64,000 nt of DNA from Pseudonocardia parietis (GCF_017876315.1 NZ_JAGINU010000001.1:4278001-4342000), one strand, 5' to 3'. Shown: positions 34,134 to 43,099, counted from the stretch's first letter. Notes: generated by a model from the letters alone, not told the origin. Translations and numbers: made by a program.

Positions 34134-34444
34134 GCGACCTCGAGAAGCTGCTCCGTGACGAGGCCGAGCACGCCGAAACACACCAGGACGCCCCCGCCGG
34201 GCCCCGGACGACGGCAACTCGCCCCGGCCATGCTCGCTCGACGGTGTATTCGGTGCGACTCAACCCCGACGAGGTCGCCGCACTGCAGGAGTACGCCGAG
34301 ACCGCGGGACTACCCGCCTCCACCCTGGTGCGCTCCTGGATCATCGAGCGCATCCGCGCGAACGGCGCAACTCCTGATCTGCGCAAGATCATTCACGACG
34401 AGGTCCAGGCCGCCGTCCGCGACGCTCTCCGAGAATCCGCCTGA
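34130..34444 (+). CDS. Ribbon-helix-helix antitoxin (BrnA/CopG-like)
   Basis: A 104-residue protein. TVYSVRLNPDEVAALQEYAETAGLPASTLVRSWIIERI is a ribbon-helix-helix DNA-binding domain (about residues 38-75). The preceding acidic N-terminus (SDLEKLLRDEAEHAETHQD) would wrap the basic toxin. ATGA overlap couples it to the upstream BrnT-like gene; toxin-first order is normal for BrnTA. It should neutralise the toxin and repress the operon. Confidence 0.72.
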   Translation: MSDLEKLLRDEAEHAETHQDAPAGPRTTATRPGHARSTVYSVRLNPDEVAALQEYAETAGLPASTLVRSWIIERIRANGATPDLRKIIHDEVQAAVRDALRESA

Positions 34445-34451
34445 GGACCGG

Positions 34452-34572
34452 CGGATCCGGTCATCTCCTTCCCCTGACCAGGAACACAGAAGACGTTCCG
34501 AGGAGGCCTGTCGTGGATCGTCCACGCATCATCTGCCACATGCACATGTCGCTCGACGGGAAGATCGTCGGC
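34452..34572. repeat. Direct repeat A, copy 1 (DHFR-family gene 5' end)
   Basis: About 120 bases nearly identical to 38231-38350, including the AGGAGG ribosome-binding site, GTG start and first 20 codons of the DHFR-family gene. Identity breaks abruptly at GGC (34572). It marks a duplication or recombination junction. Confidence 0.85.
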
Positions 34573-34815
34573 CTGCGCGGTCGCCGGCTGCGCGCGCGGC
34601 GTCGGCTGGCTGCGGCGACTCGACCGCCACGGCCGCATCGAGATGCAGCCCTACCAGTGACGGCCCTCGGGACGTCCGTGTCCGCCCGGGTCTACGGCGC
34701 GACCGCCGGTGTGCAGGAGCGGGTCTACACCTGGGTGGCCGACCATCGCAGCCGGCTCCCCGGCGCGGTACCGCACTGCGAGGCCAACCCGCAGGACTGC
34801 TCGACGACGTCCTGA
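34513..34815 (+). pseudogene. Chimeric fragment: DHFR-family start fused to damaged DCC gene
   Basis: Codons 1-20 (MDRPRIICHMHMSLDGKIVG) equal the start of the intact DHFR-family protein at 38291. From 34588 the DNA matches the DCC gene: 34588-34657 equals 33341-33410, then about 118 bases are missing, and 34659-34817 equals 33530-33688. The first DCC block is read out of frame and the second in frame, ending with the same VPHCEANPQDCSTTS. Lacks the DGxCxxC motif and any folate-binding domain, so it is not expected to function. Confidence 0.85.
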
Positions 34816-34856
34816 CCACGCACGACGCCGGCACCGGCCCCTGGACGACCGGCTGC

Positions 34857-35606
34857 TCAGAACCCCTGCCCCACCAGCCACGCGGCCAGCTCGGCGTGCC
34901 GCTGGTCGAGGTCCGTGCCGGCGTACCGGCCCTGATCGCGCTCGGCGACGATCAGTCCGTCAGCCATGTACACCACCCGATCAGCGCGGGCCGCCACCTT
35001 GGCATCGTGGGTGACCAGCATGACCGTCGTGCCCTCGGCGTTGAGCTCGCCGAGGATGTCCATGATCTCGGCGGCCGCGGTGGAGTCCAGGGCGCCTGTC
35101 GGTTCGTCGCCCAGCAGGATGGTCGGCCGGTTGATCAGGGCCCGGCATATTCCGACGCGCTGCAGCTGACCGCCCGAGGCTTCGGAGACGTCCCGGTGTG
35201 CCAGCTGAGCCACCCCGGCGCGCTCCATGAGCATCATCGCCCGCTCGTCCAGCTCCGTGCGCGGGGCGGTCCCGGCCAGGTAGGCCGGCAGCACCACGTT
35301 GTCGAGCAGGTTCAGGTTCTTGAGAAGATGGCCCTGCTGGAAGATGAATCCCATCGTGGTCAGCCGTAGCCGGGCCAGCTCCTTCCGGCTGAGCGTGGCC
35401 AGATCCTGTCCGGCGAACAGCACGTGGCCGGCCGTCATCCGGTCCGTGCCGCTGATGTTGTGGAGCAGCGTCGACTTGCCGGATCCGGACGGGCCCATGA
35501 CGGCGATGAACTCGCCGGCACGGACCTGGACATCCACCGCGTGCAGCACGGTGGTGCCGTCGAAGGCCTTGGTCAGACCTTGCGCGTCGAGGATGGTGGT
35601 GGTCAT
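34857..35606 (-). CDS. ABC transporter ATP-binding protein (MacB/LolD type)
   Basis: A 249-residue ATPase. Walker A GPSGSGKST (about 36-44), Q loop FQQGHLL, signature EASGGQLQRVGICRAL (about 142-157), Walker B TILLGDEPTGALDST, and switch HDAK. It lies 9 bases downstream of the FtsX-like permease gene on the same strand and powers it. Type VII (mechanotransmission) systems of this kind extrude or remodel lipids, peptides or drugs in the envelope. Confidence 0.92.
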   Translation of the reverse strand: MTTTILDAQGLTKAFDGTTVLHAVDVQVRAGEFIAVMGPSGSGKSTLLHNISGTDRMTAGHVLFAGQDLATLSRKELARLRLTTMGFIFQQGHLLKNLNLLDNVVLPAYLAGTAPRTELDERAMMLMERAGVAQLAHRDVSEASGGQLQRVGICRALINRPTILLGDEPTGALDSTAAAEIMDILGELNAEGTTVMLVTHDAKVAARADRVVYMADGLIVAERDQGRYAGTDLDQRHAELAAWLVGQGF

Positions 35607-35615
35607 CAGAAGCCC

Positions 35616-37976
35616 CTACTCGGTGGTGAGGGTGGAGATGGCGGCGGCGGAGATGGCGCGGGAGGCGGCCACCGTCGCGAGGGCGACGGCGCTCAGGAGG
35701 GCCGCCGGCAGCGCCAGGTAGGCCAGCAGCGGGTGCACGGCGAAGTCGATCTGGCTGGTGCCCGAGCCCAGCGACTCGAAGCCCCCGAACAGCCCCTCGA
35801 ACATGAGGTTGAACAGGCTCTCGCCGAGAGTCATCGCGGCAACGGTCCCGACGACGACGCCCAGCACGAGCACGAGCAGCAGGCGGGTCAGGTACTGCCG
35901 GCGCAGCCCGCCGTCGTCAGCGCCGACGGCCCGCTGGATCGCCACCTGGCCGGCGTCACGGGCGAGCAGCATCCGGGTGAACAGCGCCGTCATCAGCACC
36001 GAGAGAGCGATGGCGACGAGAGCGGAACCGACGGCCGTGACCGTCAGCCGGCCGGCGATCGGGCCGAGGGTCTGGATCCGCCACTGCTCGATGTCGGCGA
36101 CCCGTGCCGGGGCGAGCTGGTCGCTGTAGGCCGCGGCCTTGCCGGCGATGTCCACCCCCTGAGCCAGGCCTACGCCGACCACGTACCACATCACCTCGTC
36201 CCCGTCGGTGGGCAGAACGGCCTTGGCCGTCTTGCCGCCGTTGGTGACGTCCTGGTAGCTGCCGACGATCCTCAGGTCGCGGAATCGCCCGCCGGCCTCG
36301 ATGGACACGGCGTCGCCCACGGACCATCCGGTCTGGCTCAGTGCGAGCAGCGACAACGCGATCTCCGACTCGACGGTGGGTGCGCGGCCGTCGGCGTAGG
36401 TCAACGGAAACCTGGTGTGGTCACCGTTCTCGACGTAGAGGCTGACGGTGTTGCCGTCCTTGTCCACGGTGTCGTTGCGGGTGGTCACCATCGGCGAGAT
36501 GGCCGCCGCGTCCGGGTCCGCACCGAGCTGATCGACCATCCGGGAGAACTGCGCCGTCGACGCGTCATCGATGTTGCGCAGGTCGATCCGCAGATCGACC
36601 GGTCCGGTGCCCATGTACTGGATGAAGCCGGGCGCGTTCGCGGTGGTGGCGGAGCTGATCGGCACGATCGTGATGAACGTGCTGACCACGAAGACGAACA
36701 AGAGCACCAGGTAGGCGGGCCACCGGTCGAGCACATTCATGACGCCCAGCCGGAAGTTCACCGGCATCCGCGACCCGTGCAGCCGGAGGCGGACCGCCGC
36801 GGACCGGCCGCCGCTGGTGCCCACGCCGATCGCGGTGAGGGCGCTGACCCGGTTGAACCGGCGCACGAGCACCAGGACGAAGAGCATGAGCGCCGCGAAC
36901 ACGGACGCGGCGGTGAGGAGCGGCACGACCCAGTTCCAGACGCTCCCGACCGACCCCATGTACCGGGTGATGTTCCGGGTCAGCAGCGGCGTCAGCGCCA
37001 GCCCGCCGAGAACCCCCAGCACCGAGGCGATCGCGGCGAGCACCGCGTACTTGGTGAGGTAGATCCGCTGCACGTCCCGCGGGGCGACACCGATCGCCCT
37101 GAGCACGCCGATCTCGCGGTGGTCCTGCTCGGTGGCGGTGAGGACGGAGAACCGCAGGCACAGCAGTGCCACCACGAGCAGGAGGAAGGCAACCAGGATG
37201 ACGACGGCGGCGACCATCCCGTCGCCGATCATCGTGATCATTTGGAAGCCCGCGGAGTCGACCATCTGGCCGGCCTGCGGCATGCCGGCGTCCTGGTAGG
37301 CCTTGGCGAACGACGCGGTGTCGGCGCCGGGGTCGTGCATCCAGAACTCCACGAGGTGCTCCACGACCCCGGTGTGCGCGCGGACCTCCTCCAGGTCTCC
37401 GGGTGCGACCACGAGCCGTTTGGAGCTGGCGAGAGCCGGGTTCATGATCGAGTCGCGGGCGAAACCCGCGATCGTGAGCTCCTTGGTGAATCCGTCCGCG
37501 GTGATCGTCACCGGGTCGCCGACGGCGAGGGTTGCCTCCACCTCGTAGATCACCGGGAGAACGATGGTGCCGGGTTCCACCTCCGTGATCGGCTGGTTGT
37601 CGAGGTCCAGCAGCAGGTCGCGCTCCTGGTTGGGGACCACCAGCGAGTTCTGCTGGATGTTCGTGGTCTGCGGCACGCCGTCGAAGAAGAGGTTCGCGCC
37701 GTCGATGCCGAGCATGAGCATCGCCTGGTCGTGGGCGACCTCGGGTCGTCCGGCCACCCAGCGGTCCACCTCGTGCGGGTCGTACTCTCCCGCGTGCAGC
37801 TGGACCACGTCCGGCGCGTCGGCCCGGGCCATCAGATTCTGCGAGGAGCCGACCAGGCGGACGAGGGTCCCGGCACTGGCGGTCGCCAGCACGACGGAGA
37901 GCATCATCAGCACGACCAGGACGACGCTGACGCTGCGGTTCCGGGTGAAGTCCCGGGCGATCATGCGGCCGTACAC
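35616..37976 (-). CDS. FtsX/MacB-type ABC transporter permease (double-domain)
   Basis: A 786-residue permease with two FtsX repeats. The first membrane helix is about residues 10-35 with a large extracytoplasmic domain to about 265; three helices follow (about 265-400). A second extracytoplasmic domain comes after a helix near 435, and three C-terminal helices end the protein. Start is GTG 37976, with AAGGAG seven bases upstream; ATG 37964 is an alternative that overlaps a small upstream ORF by ATGA. Operon with the ATPase. Substrate unknown; an antimicrobial peptide or lipid is typical. Confidence 0.88.
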   Translation of the reverse strand: MYGRMIARDFTRNRSVSVVLVVLMMLSVVLATASAGTLVRLVGSSQNLMARADAPDVVQLHAGEYDPHEVDRWVAGRPEVAHDQAMLMLGIDGANLFFDGVPQTTNIQQNSLVVPNQERDLLLDLDNQPITEVEPGTIVLPVIYEVEATLAVGDPVTITADGFTKELTIAGFARDSIMNPALASSKRLVVAPGDLEEVRAHTGVVEHLVEFWMHDPGADTASFAKAYQDAGMPQAGQMVDSAGFQMITMIGDGMVAAVVILVAFLLLVVALLCLRFSVLTATEQDHREIGVLRAIGVAPRDVQRIYLTKYAVLAAIASVLGVLGGLALTPLLTRNITRYMGSVGSVWNWVVPLLTAASVFAALMLFVLVLVRRFNRVSALTAIGVGTSGGRSAAVRLRLHGSRMPVNFRLGVMNVLDRWPAYLVLLFVFVVSTFITIVPISSATTANAPGFIQYMGTGPVDLRIDLRNIDDASTAQFSRMVDQLGADPDAAAISPMVTTRNDTVDKDGNTVSLYVENGDHTRFPLTYADGRAPTVESEIALSLLALSQTGWSVGDAVSIEAGGRFRDLRIVGSYQDVTNGGKTAKAVLPTDGDEVMWYVVGVGLAQGVDIAGKAAAYSDQLAPARVADIEQWRIQTLGPIAGRLTVTAVGSALVAIALSVLMTALFTRMLLARDAGQVAIQRAVGADDGGLRRQYLTRLLLVLVLGVVVGTVAAMTLGESLFNLMFEGLFGGFESLGSGTSQIDFAVHPLLAYLALPAALLSAVALATVAASRAISAAAISTLTTE

Positions 37977-38062
37977 GGGCGCTCTCCTTCGTGACGGTCG
38001 AGCACCTGGACAGGCTTGATGACGTGGACGTCCTGCTGCGTGAGGTGACGTGCCTCGATCAT
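37961..38062 (-). CDS. Possible 33-residue leader ORF of the ABC operon
   Basis: ATG at 38062 with GAGGG five bases upstream opens a 33-codon frame (MIEARHLTQQDVHVIKPVQ...) whose TGA overlaps the ATG at 37964 in the permease frame. This ATGA overlap and good ribosome-binding site suggest a translated, coupled leader peptide. It could equally be chance. No similarity recognised. A TTGACT (minus strand, 38126-38121) upstream might be a -35 element. Confidence 0.35.
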   Translation of the reverse strand: MIEARHLTQQDVHVIKPVQVLDRHEGERPCTAA

Positions 38063-38230
38063 GTGAGCCCTCTGTCGTGCCTGGCAGCCGCCGGGTCCGG
38101 TACGCGAGATGACAGGGTTCAGTCAATTCGTCGCGCGAGGTCATCGGATCGGGAAGAGCCCTGAGCCGGACCCTCTGACCGTCATGCCGACATCGGTCAT
38201 CCGCCTCGGGGTCGCACCCCTCACGACCGA

Positions 38231-38350
38231 CGGATCTGGCAATCTCCTCCCCCGACCAGGAACACAGAAGACGTTCCGAGGAGGCCTGTCGTGGATCGTC
38301 CACGCATCATCTGCCACATGCACATGTCGCTCGACGGAAAGATCGTCGGC
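38231..38350. repeat. Direct repeat A, copy 2 (intact DHFR-family gene 5' end)
   Basis: Near-identical partner of 34452-34572. The intact gene continues past the repeat. The two copies bracket the ABC transporter operon, about 3.8 kb apart in direct orientation, so homologous recombination between them could delete the operon. Confidence 0.85.
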
Positions 38351-39025
38351 GACTATCTCCCCACGGAGATCGGCATGGCATCACAGCGGGAGTTCCACGC
38401 CCTGGCCTGGGGCCCCGACCGCTACTACCGCGACCACAAGGGATGGCTCAGCGGCCGCATCTCCAGCGAGGACAACTTCACCCACTACCGCAAGCCGGAA
38501 CTGGACGACGCTGCTCCGCCGGTCCCCGAAGGCGACCACATCGCCGTCCCTGATGCGCCCATGCACTATTTCTCCGTCGATCCGTCCGGCAGCCTCGCCT
38601 GGACACAGAACTCGATCGACTACTTCGACACCCGTGCCCACGTCGTCGAGATCCTCTCCGGCAGGGCCGGAAACGCCTACAAGGCCTTCCTCCGCGCGCA
38701 GGGAATCTCCTACCTCATCGCCGGCGACGACTCCCTGGACCTCGAGAAGACCGTCACGAAGATCGGGGAGATCTACGGGGTCGAGGAACTGATACTCGGC
38801 GGCGGAGGCGGACTGAACTGGTCCTTCATCCGCGCGGGACTCTGCGACGAACTCAGCATCGTGCTCACCCCGGCTGCTGATGGAGCCAAGGCCGCCCAGT
38901 CCCTGTTCGAGGCCGATGAACGCTACTCCTCCCCCGTCCCGACCGGCTTCACCCTGGACGGCACCCGGGTGCTCGACGACGGCAGCGTCTGGCTCCGCTA
39001 CACCGTCGACGGCCCCATCACCTGA
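38291..39025 (+). CDS. Dihydrofolate reductase/RibD C-terminal family protein
   Basis: A 244-residue protein of the DHFR/RibD-like reductase fold. RPRIICHMHMSLDGKIVGDYLP is the typical first strand with the SLDGKI motif; ELILGGGGGLNWSFIRAGLCDELSIVLTPAADG is the NADPH-binding Gly-rich region and following strand. Such stand-alone proteins reduce deaminated flavin precursors or other pteridine-like or unrelated substrates; the reaction is not known here. GTG start with AGGAGG seven bases upstream. Its first 120 bases (with leader) are duplicated at 34452. Confidence 0.88.
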   Translation: MDRPRIICHMHMSLDGKIVGDYLPTEIGMASQREFHALAWGPDRYYRDHKGWLSGRISSEDNFTHYRKPELDDAAPPVPEGDHIAVPDAPMHYFSVDPSGSLAWTQNSIDYFDTRAHVVEILSGRAGNAYKAFLRAQGISYLIAGDDSLDLEKTVTKIGEIYGVEELILGGGGGLNWSFIRAGLCDELSIVLTPAADGAKAAQSLFEADERYSSPVPTGFTLDGTRVLDDGSVWLRYTVDGPIT

Positions 39026-39038
39026 TCCGCGGGGCCGG

Positions 39039-39806
<768 letters not shown>

Positions 39807-39874
39807 AGCAGGTCCTTCCGATAGGTCGTGACCGAATCATCGCCCGGCGGGGAACGGACAGCGACCGGGCGCCG

Positions 39875-39940
39875 CCTCACACCCCTGGACCTCACCTCAC
39901 ACCTGCTGCTGCAGGTGTGAGGCGCAGCGAACGGGTGTGA
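39875..39940. promoter_or_regulatory. Four CTCACACC-type repeats with a perfect 12-base hairpin
   Basis: TCACACC or its complement GGTGTGA occurs four times. The middle two form a perfect stem CCTCACACCTGC-TGCT-GCAGGTGTGAGG (39895-39922). The site lies between the SDR start and the stop of the upstream coiled-coil gene, so it may be the latter's terminator, an operator array for the SDR, or both. Confidence 0.5.
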
Positions 39941-39971
39941 AGACCGGTCAGATCCTCGCCGGAGGCCGGGC

Positions 39972-41153
39972 TCAGGGAGCTCGGAGGGCTGCGGCGAGCG
40001 CGGCGACGTCGTCGGGATGCAGGCGCGCGGGCACGGTCGCGGCGGCGGTGCCGGCCTCCCGGCGCGCCGCGTCCCGCGCGGACTTCGCCTCCTCCACGTC
40101 CGCCCGCAGACCGTCCCGCTCGGCCTGCGCCGTCGTCAGATCCGAACGCAACCCGCCCGCCTCTGCCTGGGCTGTCGCCAGATCCGCGCGCGACCCGTCC
40201 GCCTCTGCCTGCGCTGTCGCCAGATCCTCGCGTAACCCGTCCGCCTCGGCCCGCACCGTCGTCGCCTCCGAGCGCGCCGCGTCAGCCTCTGCCCGTGCGG
40301 TCTCCCCCGCCAGCCGTGCGTTCTCCGCGTCTGCCCGCGCGGTCTCTGCCGCTGCTCGCAACGTCGACGCCTCGGCCCGCAGCTCCGAGTTCTCCGCGCG
40401 GGCTCCGTCAAGCTCGGCACGCAGGGCGTCGCGCTCGTGGCGGGCTTCGTCGCGCTCACCCTCACGGGCGGACGCGCGGCCGAGCGCCGCGTCCCGCTCG
40501 TGACCCGCGGTCCGGGCGGCCAGCGCCGCCTCCTCGCGTTCGCGTTGCGCGACGGCGGCCTCACTCCGGGCGGTCCGTGCGTCGTCGAGGGCCTGGTCGC
40601 GGGCCGCGACGGCGTCGGTCGCCTGCTGCCGGGCGGCGCCCAGCGCCTCGGTGGCCTGTAGGGCGCTGACCGCGGCCTCCTCGGCCCGGGTCACCGCCTC
40701 GGTGCGTTCGCGCCGGGCCTCGGTGGCCGCGGTCTCGGCGTCGCGGGCGCGGCGGACCGCGGCATCGCGGGCGGTGTCGGCCTCCTGCCGGGCCTTGTCG
40801 GCTTCGGCGGCCCGGGTGCGGGCCTGCTCGGTCGCGGCCAGCGCCTCGCGCTGCACCTCGTCGAGCCGCTGCTGCACCGCATCCAGCGCCGCGGCCAGTT
40901 CGGCCACCGGCCCGGCGACGGCGGTGACGTGCTCGCGGAGCCGGTCCGCGTCGAGGGCGAACGTGCCGGCGCCCGCGTCCAGCCCGAGCGCGCCGAGCGC
41001 CTCCCGCTCGGCCCGCGCCATCTGCGCACAGCTCCGGTCGCCCTCCCAGCGGGTGTCCCGGCAGAACGACCGCGGTCGTCCGCCCTGAGGGCCGGGCGGG
41101 GGCAGTTCGGCGCGGCAGCGGCTGTATCCGCAGCGTACGGCGGTGTCGATCAC
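39972..41153 (-). CDS. Long coiled-coil protein with N-terminal Cys motif
   Basis: A 393-residue protein. Cys8, Cys13, Cys31 and Cys42 in a basic N-terminal segment (RCGYSRCRAELPPP, GGRPRSFCRD, DRSCAQM) look like a small zinc-binding DNA- or protein-contact module. Residues about 65-370 are a nearly uninterrupted Ala/Arg/Glu coiled coil with repeated units such as LATAQAEADGSRAD. The end is HPDDVAALAAALRAP. Similar proteins occur on actinobacterial mobile elements and resemble KfrA-like plasmid proteins in layout; I do not recognise a family. Function unknown. Confidence 0.7.
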   Translation of the reverse strand: MIDTAVRCGYSRCRAELPPPGPQGGRPRSFCRDTRWEGDRSCAQMARAEREALGALGLDAGAGTFALDADRLREHVTAVAGPVAELAAALDAVQQRLDEVQREALAATEQARTRAAEADKARQEADTARDAAVRRARDAETAATEARRERTEAVTRAEEAAVSALQATEALGAARQQATDAVAARDQALDDARTARSEAAVAQREREEAALAARTAGHERDAALGRASAREGERDEARHERDALRAELDGARAENSELRAEASTLRAAAETARADAENARLAGETARAEADAARSEATTVRAEADGLREDLATAQAEADGSRADLATAQAEAGGLRSDLTTAQAERDGLRADVEEAKSARDAARREAGTAAATVPARLHPDDVAALAAALRAP

Positions 41154-41597
41154 GCTCGAGAGCCTACCAGTTCGTCAGTAACAAACTGCTCAACCGATTT
41201 CGCGTTGCGTTAACTGATCTACCTGCCAACGGAACCATCGTTTCGTTGGTGCGTTCGGTGCGGAGCCCGCCGGGACCCGCTCATTCCCTGTGTCCTGGCT
41301 CAGCGGACCTGGCGCAGCACGCCGGAAGTGGCCCAGGAGGCGAAGGAGGGGCAACGCGCACAAGATCACCGGTTACGGAAATTCACGACCGCCACGCGTA
41401 CGCCGCACTCCGGAGCCGGTGATCACCCCACGGTGCGACCCGATCGACGACAGGTTCCCGACGACCGCGCGGGCCTCGGACGGGAATCTCGACCACCGGC
41501 CTGATCGAGGACGCCCGGCCGCTCGACGGGACGTCGGGCTGCCCCGGCGCCCCGTTCACGGTGTACGCGGCGGGGAGAGTAGGTGATCATTTCTTCA

Positions 41598-41633
41598 GTG
41601 CGGATCGGTGCCACGGTTGGCACCGATCCGCAC
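41598..41633. repeat. Palindromic repeat related to 11401-11440
   Basis: GTGCGGATCGGTGCCA and its exact complement flank CGGT. The inner CGGATCGGTGCC is the same as the core of the palindrome at 11401-11440, and both are bracketed by GTGATCA-type motifs. Here it lies between divergent genes, so it is not a terminator. Confidence 0.7.
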
Positions 41634-41804
41634 TCGTCCGGTGATCACTCCACGGCATCGGTCGAGGCCGGCGGCGGCTCAGCCGATCAGTCGCGCCGTC
41701 GATTCGTCGGCTGCCCGACGTTCTGAACGCCCCCGACCGTCGACGCAGATGAGACGTCAGCAAGTCGCCAGCTGTCCCGTGACTCCGGCGCCAGGAGGCC
41801 CTCC

Positions 41805-41856
41805 GCAAGTCAAGACACCTTGCTCAACACTCATTGCGCAAGATATCTTGACTTGC
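41805..41856. promoter_or_regulatory. ArsR-type operator/promoter
   Basis: GCAAGTCAAGA (41805-41815) and TCTTGACTTGC (41846-41856) are exact inverted arms; CAAGATATCTTG (41839-41850) is a further perfect dyad overlapping the right arm. The right arm abuts the ATG of the ArsR-like gene, so mRNA is leaderless or nearly so. Strong candidate for autoregulation. Confidence 0.7.
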
Positions 41857-42477
41857 ATGCCGAGGGAGCCGTACACGCTGACCGACCCCGCGCGGCTGCG
41901 GGCGCTCTCGCACCCGCTGCGGATCGAGCTGCTGGAGCTGGTCGGTCTCGAGCGAACCGCCACCGCGACCCGGTGCGCGGAGGAGACCGGGGAGAGTGTC
42001 GCGAGCTGCTCCTACCACCTGGGGATCCTCGCGAAGTACGGCTTCGTCGAGCCGGCCGAGGGCGGGCGGGGCCGGGAGAAGCCGTGGAAGCTCGTCCGCT
42101 ACGGGCAGTCCTGGGGCGTCGAGGACGACATGGAGCCGGCGACGGCGATGGCCGCGGAAACGTTGTCCGAGGTGTACGTCGACCAGGTGGCGGAGAAGTA
42201 CAAGCGCTATCTCCGGCGCTCCGGCCGCGAGGCGACCCCGTGGCGGGAAGCCGCCGGCTTCACCGCCGGGACGACCTGGATGACCCTGGAGGAGCTGACC
42301 GAGCTGTCGGAGGAGTTCCTCGCGATCGTGCAGCGGTTCGAGGAACGGCGCACGGACACGGCGGCCCGCCCACCGGGAGCCCGCCCGGTCGACATGTTCC
42401 TCGGCGCCTGGCTCACCCGCCCGCCGGAGCAGGCCGCCACCGGTCCCACCGACGACACGGGGCGGAGCACGTCATGA
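41857..42477 (+). CDS. ArsR-family helix-turn-helix regulator
   Basis: A 206-residue regulator. The HTH (about residues 6-85): LTDPARLRALSHPLRIELLELVGLERTATATRCAEETGESVASCSYHLGILAKYGFVE. The C-terminal about 120 residues form a helical domain typical of the long ArsR-like proteins that pair with small transport or hypothetical genes. No metal-binding Cys motif like CxC is seen; single Cys residues are at the HTH. ATGA overlap with the following small gene. A double palindrome at the start suggests autorepression. Confidence 0.85.
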   Translation: MPREPYTLTDPARLRALSHPLRIELLELVGLERTATATRCAEETGESVASCSYHLGILAKYGFVEPAEGGRGREKPWKLVRYGQSWGVEDDMEPATAMAAETLSEVYVDQVAEKYKRYLRRSGREATPWREAAGFTAGTTWMTLEELTELSEEFLAIVQRFEERRTDTAARPPGARPVDMFLGAWLTRPPEQAATGPTDDTGRSTS

Positions 42478-42689
42478 CCGCTGACCCGTGGGCGCAGCTG
42501 GCCGCGGCGAGGATGCGCGACCTGCACCACGAGGCCGATGCCCACCGGCTGGCACGGGCACGTCGTCCTCCCCCGGTGCCGAGGGCGCGGATACGCCGGG
42601 TCTATGCACGGCTGTGGTGGGCCGCCCGCCCCCGCGCGGCCGCGTGGATCCCCGGGCTCATCGAGGGTCGAGTCCCCCGTCGCCCGTAG
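42474..42689 (+). CDS. Small basic protein coupled to ArsR
   Basis: A 71-residue, Arg/Ala-rich protein (TADPWAQLAAARMRDLHHEADAHRLARARRPP...). ATGA overlap with the ArsR-like gene implies co-translation. No transmembrane segment or known motif. Similar short proteins trail ArsR-like genes in actinobacteria, in my recollection; function unknown. Confidence 0.55.
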   Translation: MTADPWAQLAAARMRDLHHEADAHRLARARRPPPVPRARIRRVYARLWWAARPRAAAWIPGLIEGRVPRRP

Positions 42690-42691
42690 GT

Positions 42692-43099
42692 TCAGGCGCT
42701 CTGACGGTCCGTTGACACGGCCGAGGTGATCTGGGTCAGGACGCATTCCCAGCGACCCTCCCGGCGGGCGAAGACATCGGTCACCCACTCATCGGCGTCC
42801 AAGCGCTGCCCGCCGTAGTGGGCGGTGCTCGTCTGCCGGATGGTCAGTACCGCGGTGTCGCCGTAGCTCCGCACCCTGGCGTCGCTGACGCGGTCCATCG
42901 CCGAGTGGCTCAACTCCCCGGAACCCACGAGCGCGAGGAACTGCTCCCGGGTCGCGACGCCGGACTCGGAGACGATCACCCACTCCTCGGACATGAACTC
43001 CCCGATCCGGGCCGCGTCGTTGGAGACGATCACCCGGGCCCAGTCGTCGGCGATGACGACGAGCTCCGAGGCGACCCCGGCTGCTTCTGTGTTGATCAT
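42692..43099 (-). CDS. NTF2-like/DUF4440 family protein
   Basis: A 135-residue cone-fold protein. VVIADDWARVIVSNDAARIGEFMSEEWVIVSESGVATREQFLALVGSG is the DUF4440 pattern (helices then the first strands), followed by the AVLTIRQTSTAHYGGQRLDADEWVTDVFARREGRWECVLTQIT sheet. ATG 43099 has AGGGGG five bases upstream. Such proteins bind small ligands or act as isomerases or dimerisation modules. Convergent with the ArsR operon, 2 bases apart. Confidence 0.8.
   Translation of the reverse strand: MINTEAAGVASELVVIADDWARVIVSNDAARIGEFMSEEWVIVSESGVATREQFLALVGSGELSHSAMDRVSDARVRSYGDTAVLTIRQTSTAHYGGQRLDADEWVTDVFARREGRWECVLTQITSAVSTDRQSA

Larger units (their letters stand above)
41154..41856. other. 703-base noncoding region with repeated GATCA palindromes
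   Basis: Between divergent genes; no credible coding frame. It holds CCGGTGATCAC(C/T)CCACGG twice (41416-41433 and 41638-41655), GATCACCGG at 41364, and a 16-base-arm hairpin at 41598-41633, plus the ArsR operator at the right end. The stretch at 41165-41245 is less GC-rich (GTTCGTCAGTAACAAACTG) and probably holds the promoter of the coiled-coil gene. Confidence 0.6.

Noticed and set aside
35424..37994. 856-codon plus-strand open frame
   Set aside because: Antisense of the FtsX-type permease; His/Glu/Gly-rich composition and no start signal.
39895..39922. Riboswitch before the SDR gene
   Set aside because: A single perfect short hairpin with repeated TCACACC motifs is better explained as terminator or operator; no conserved aptamer pattern.
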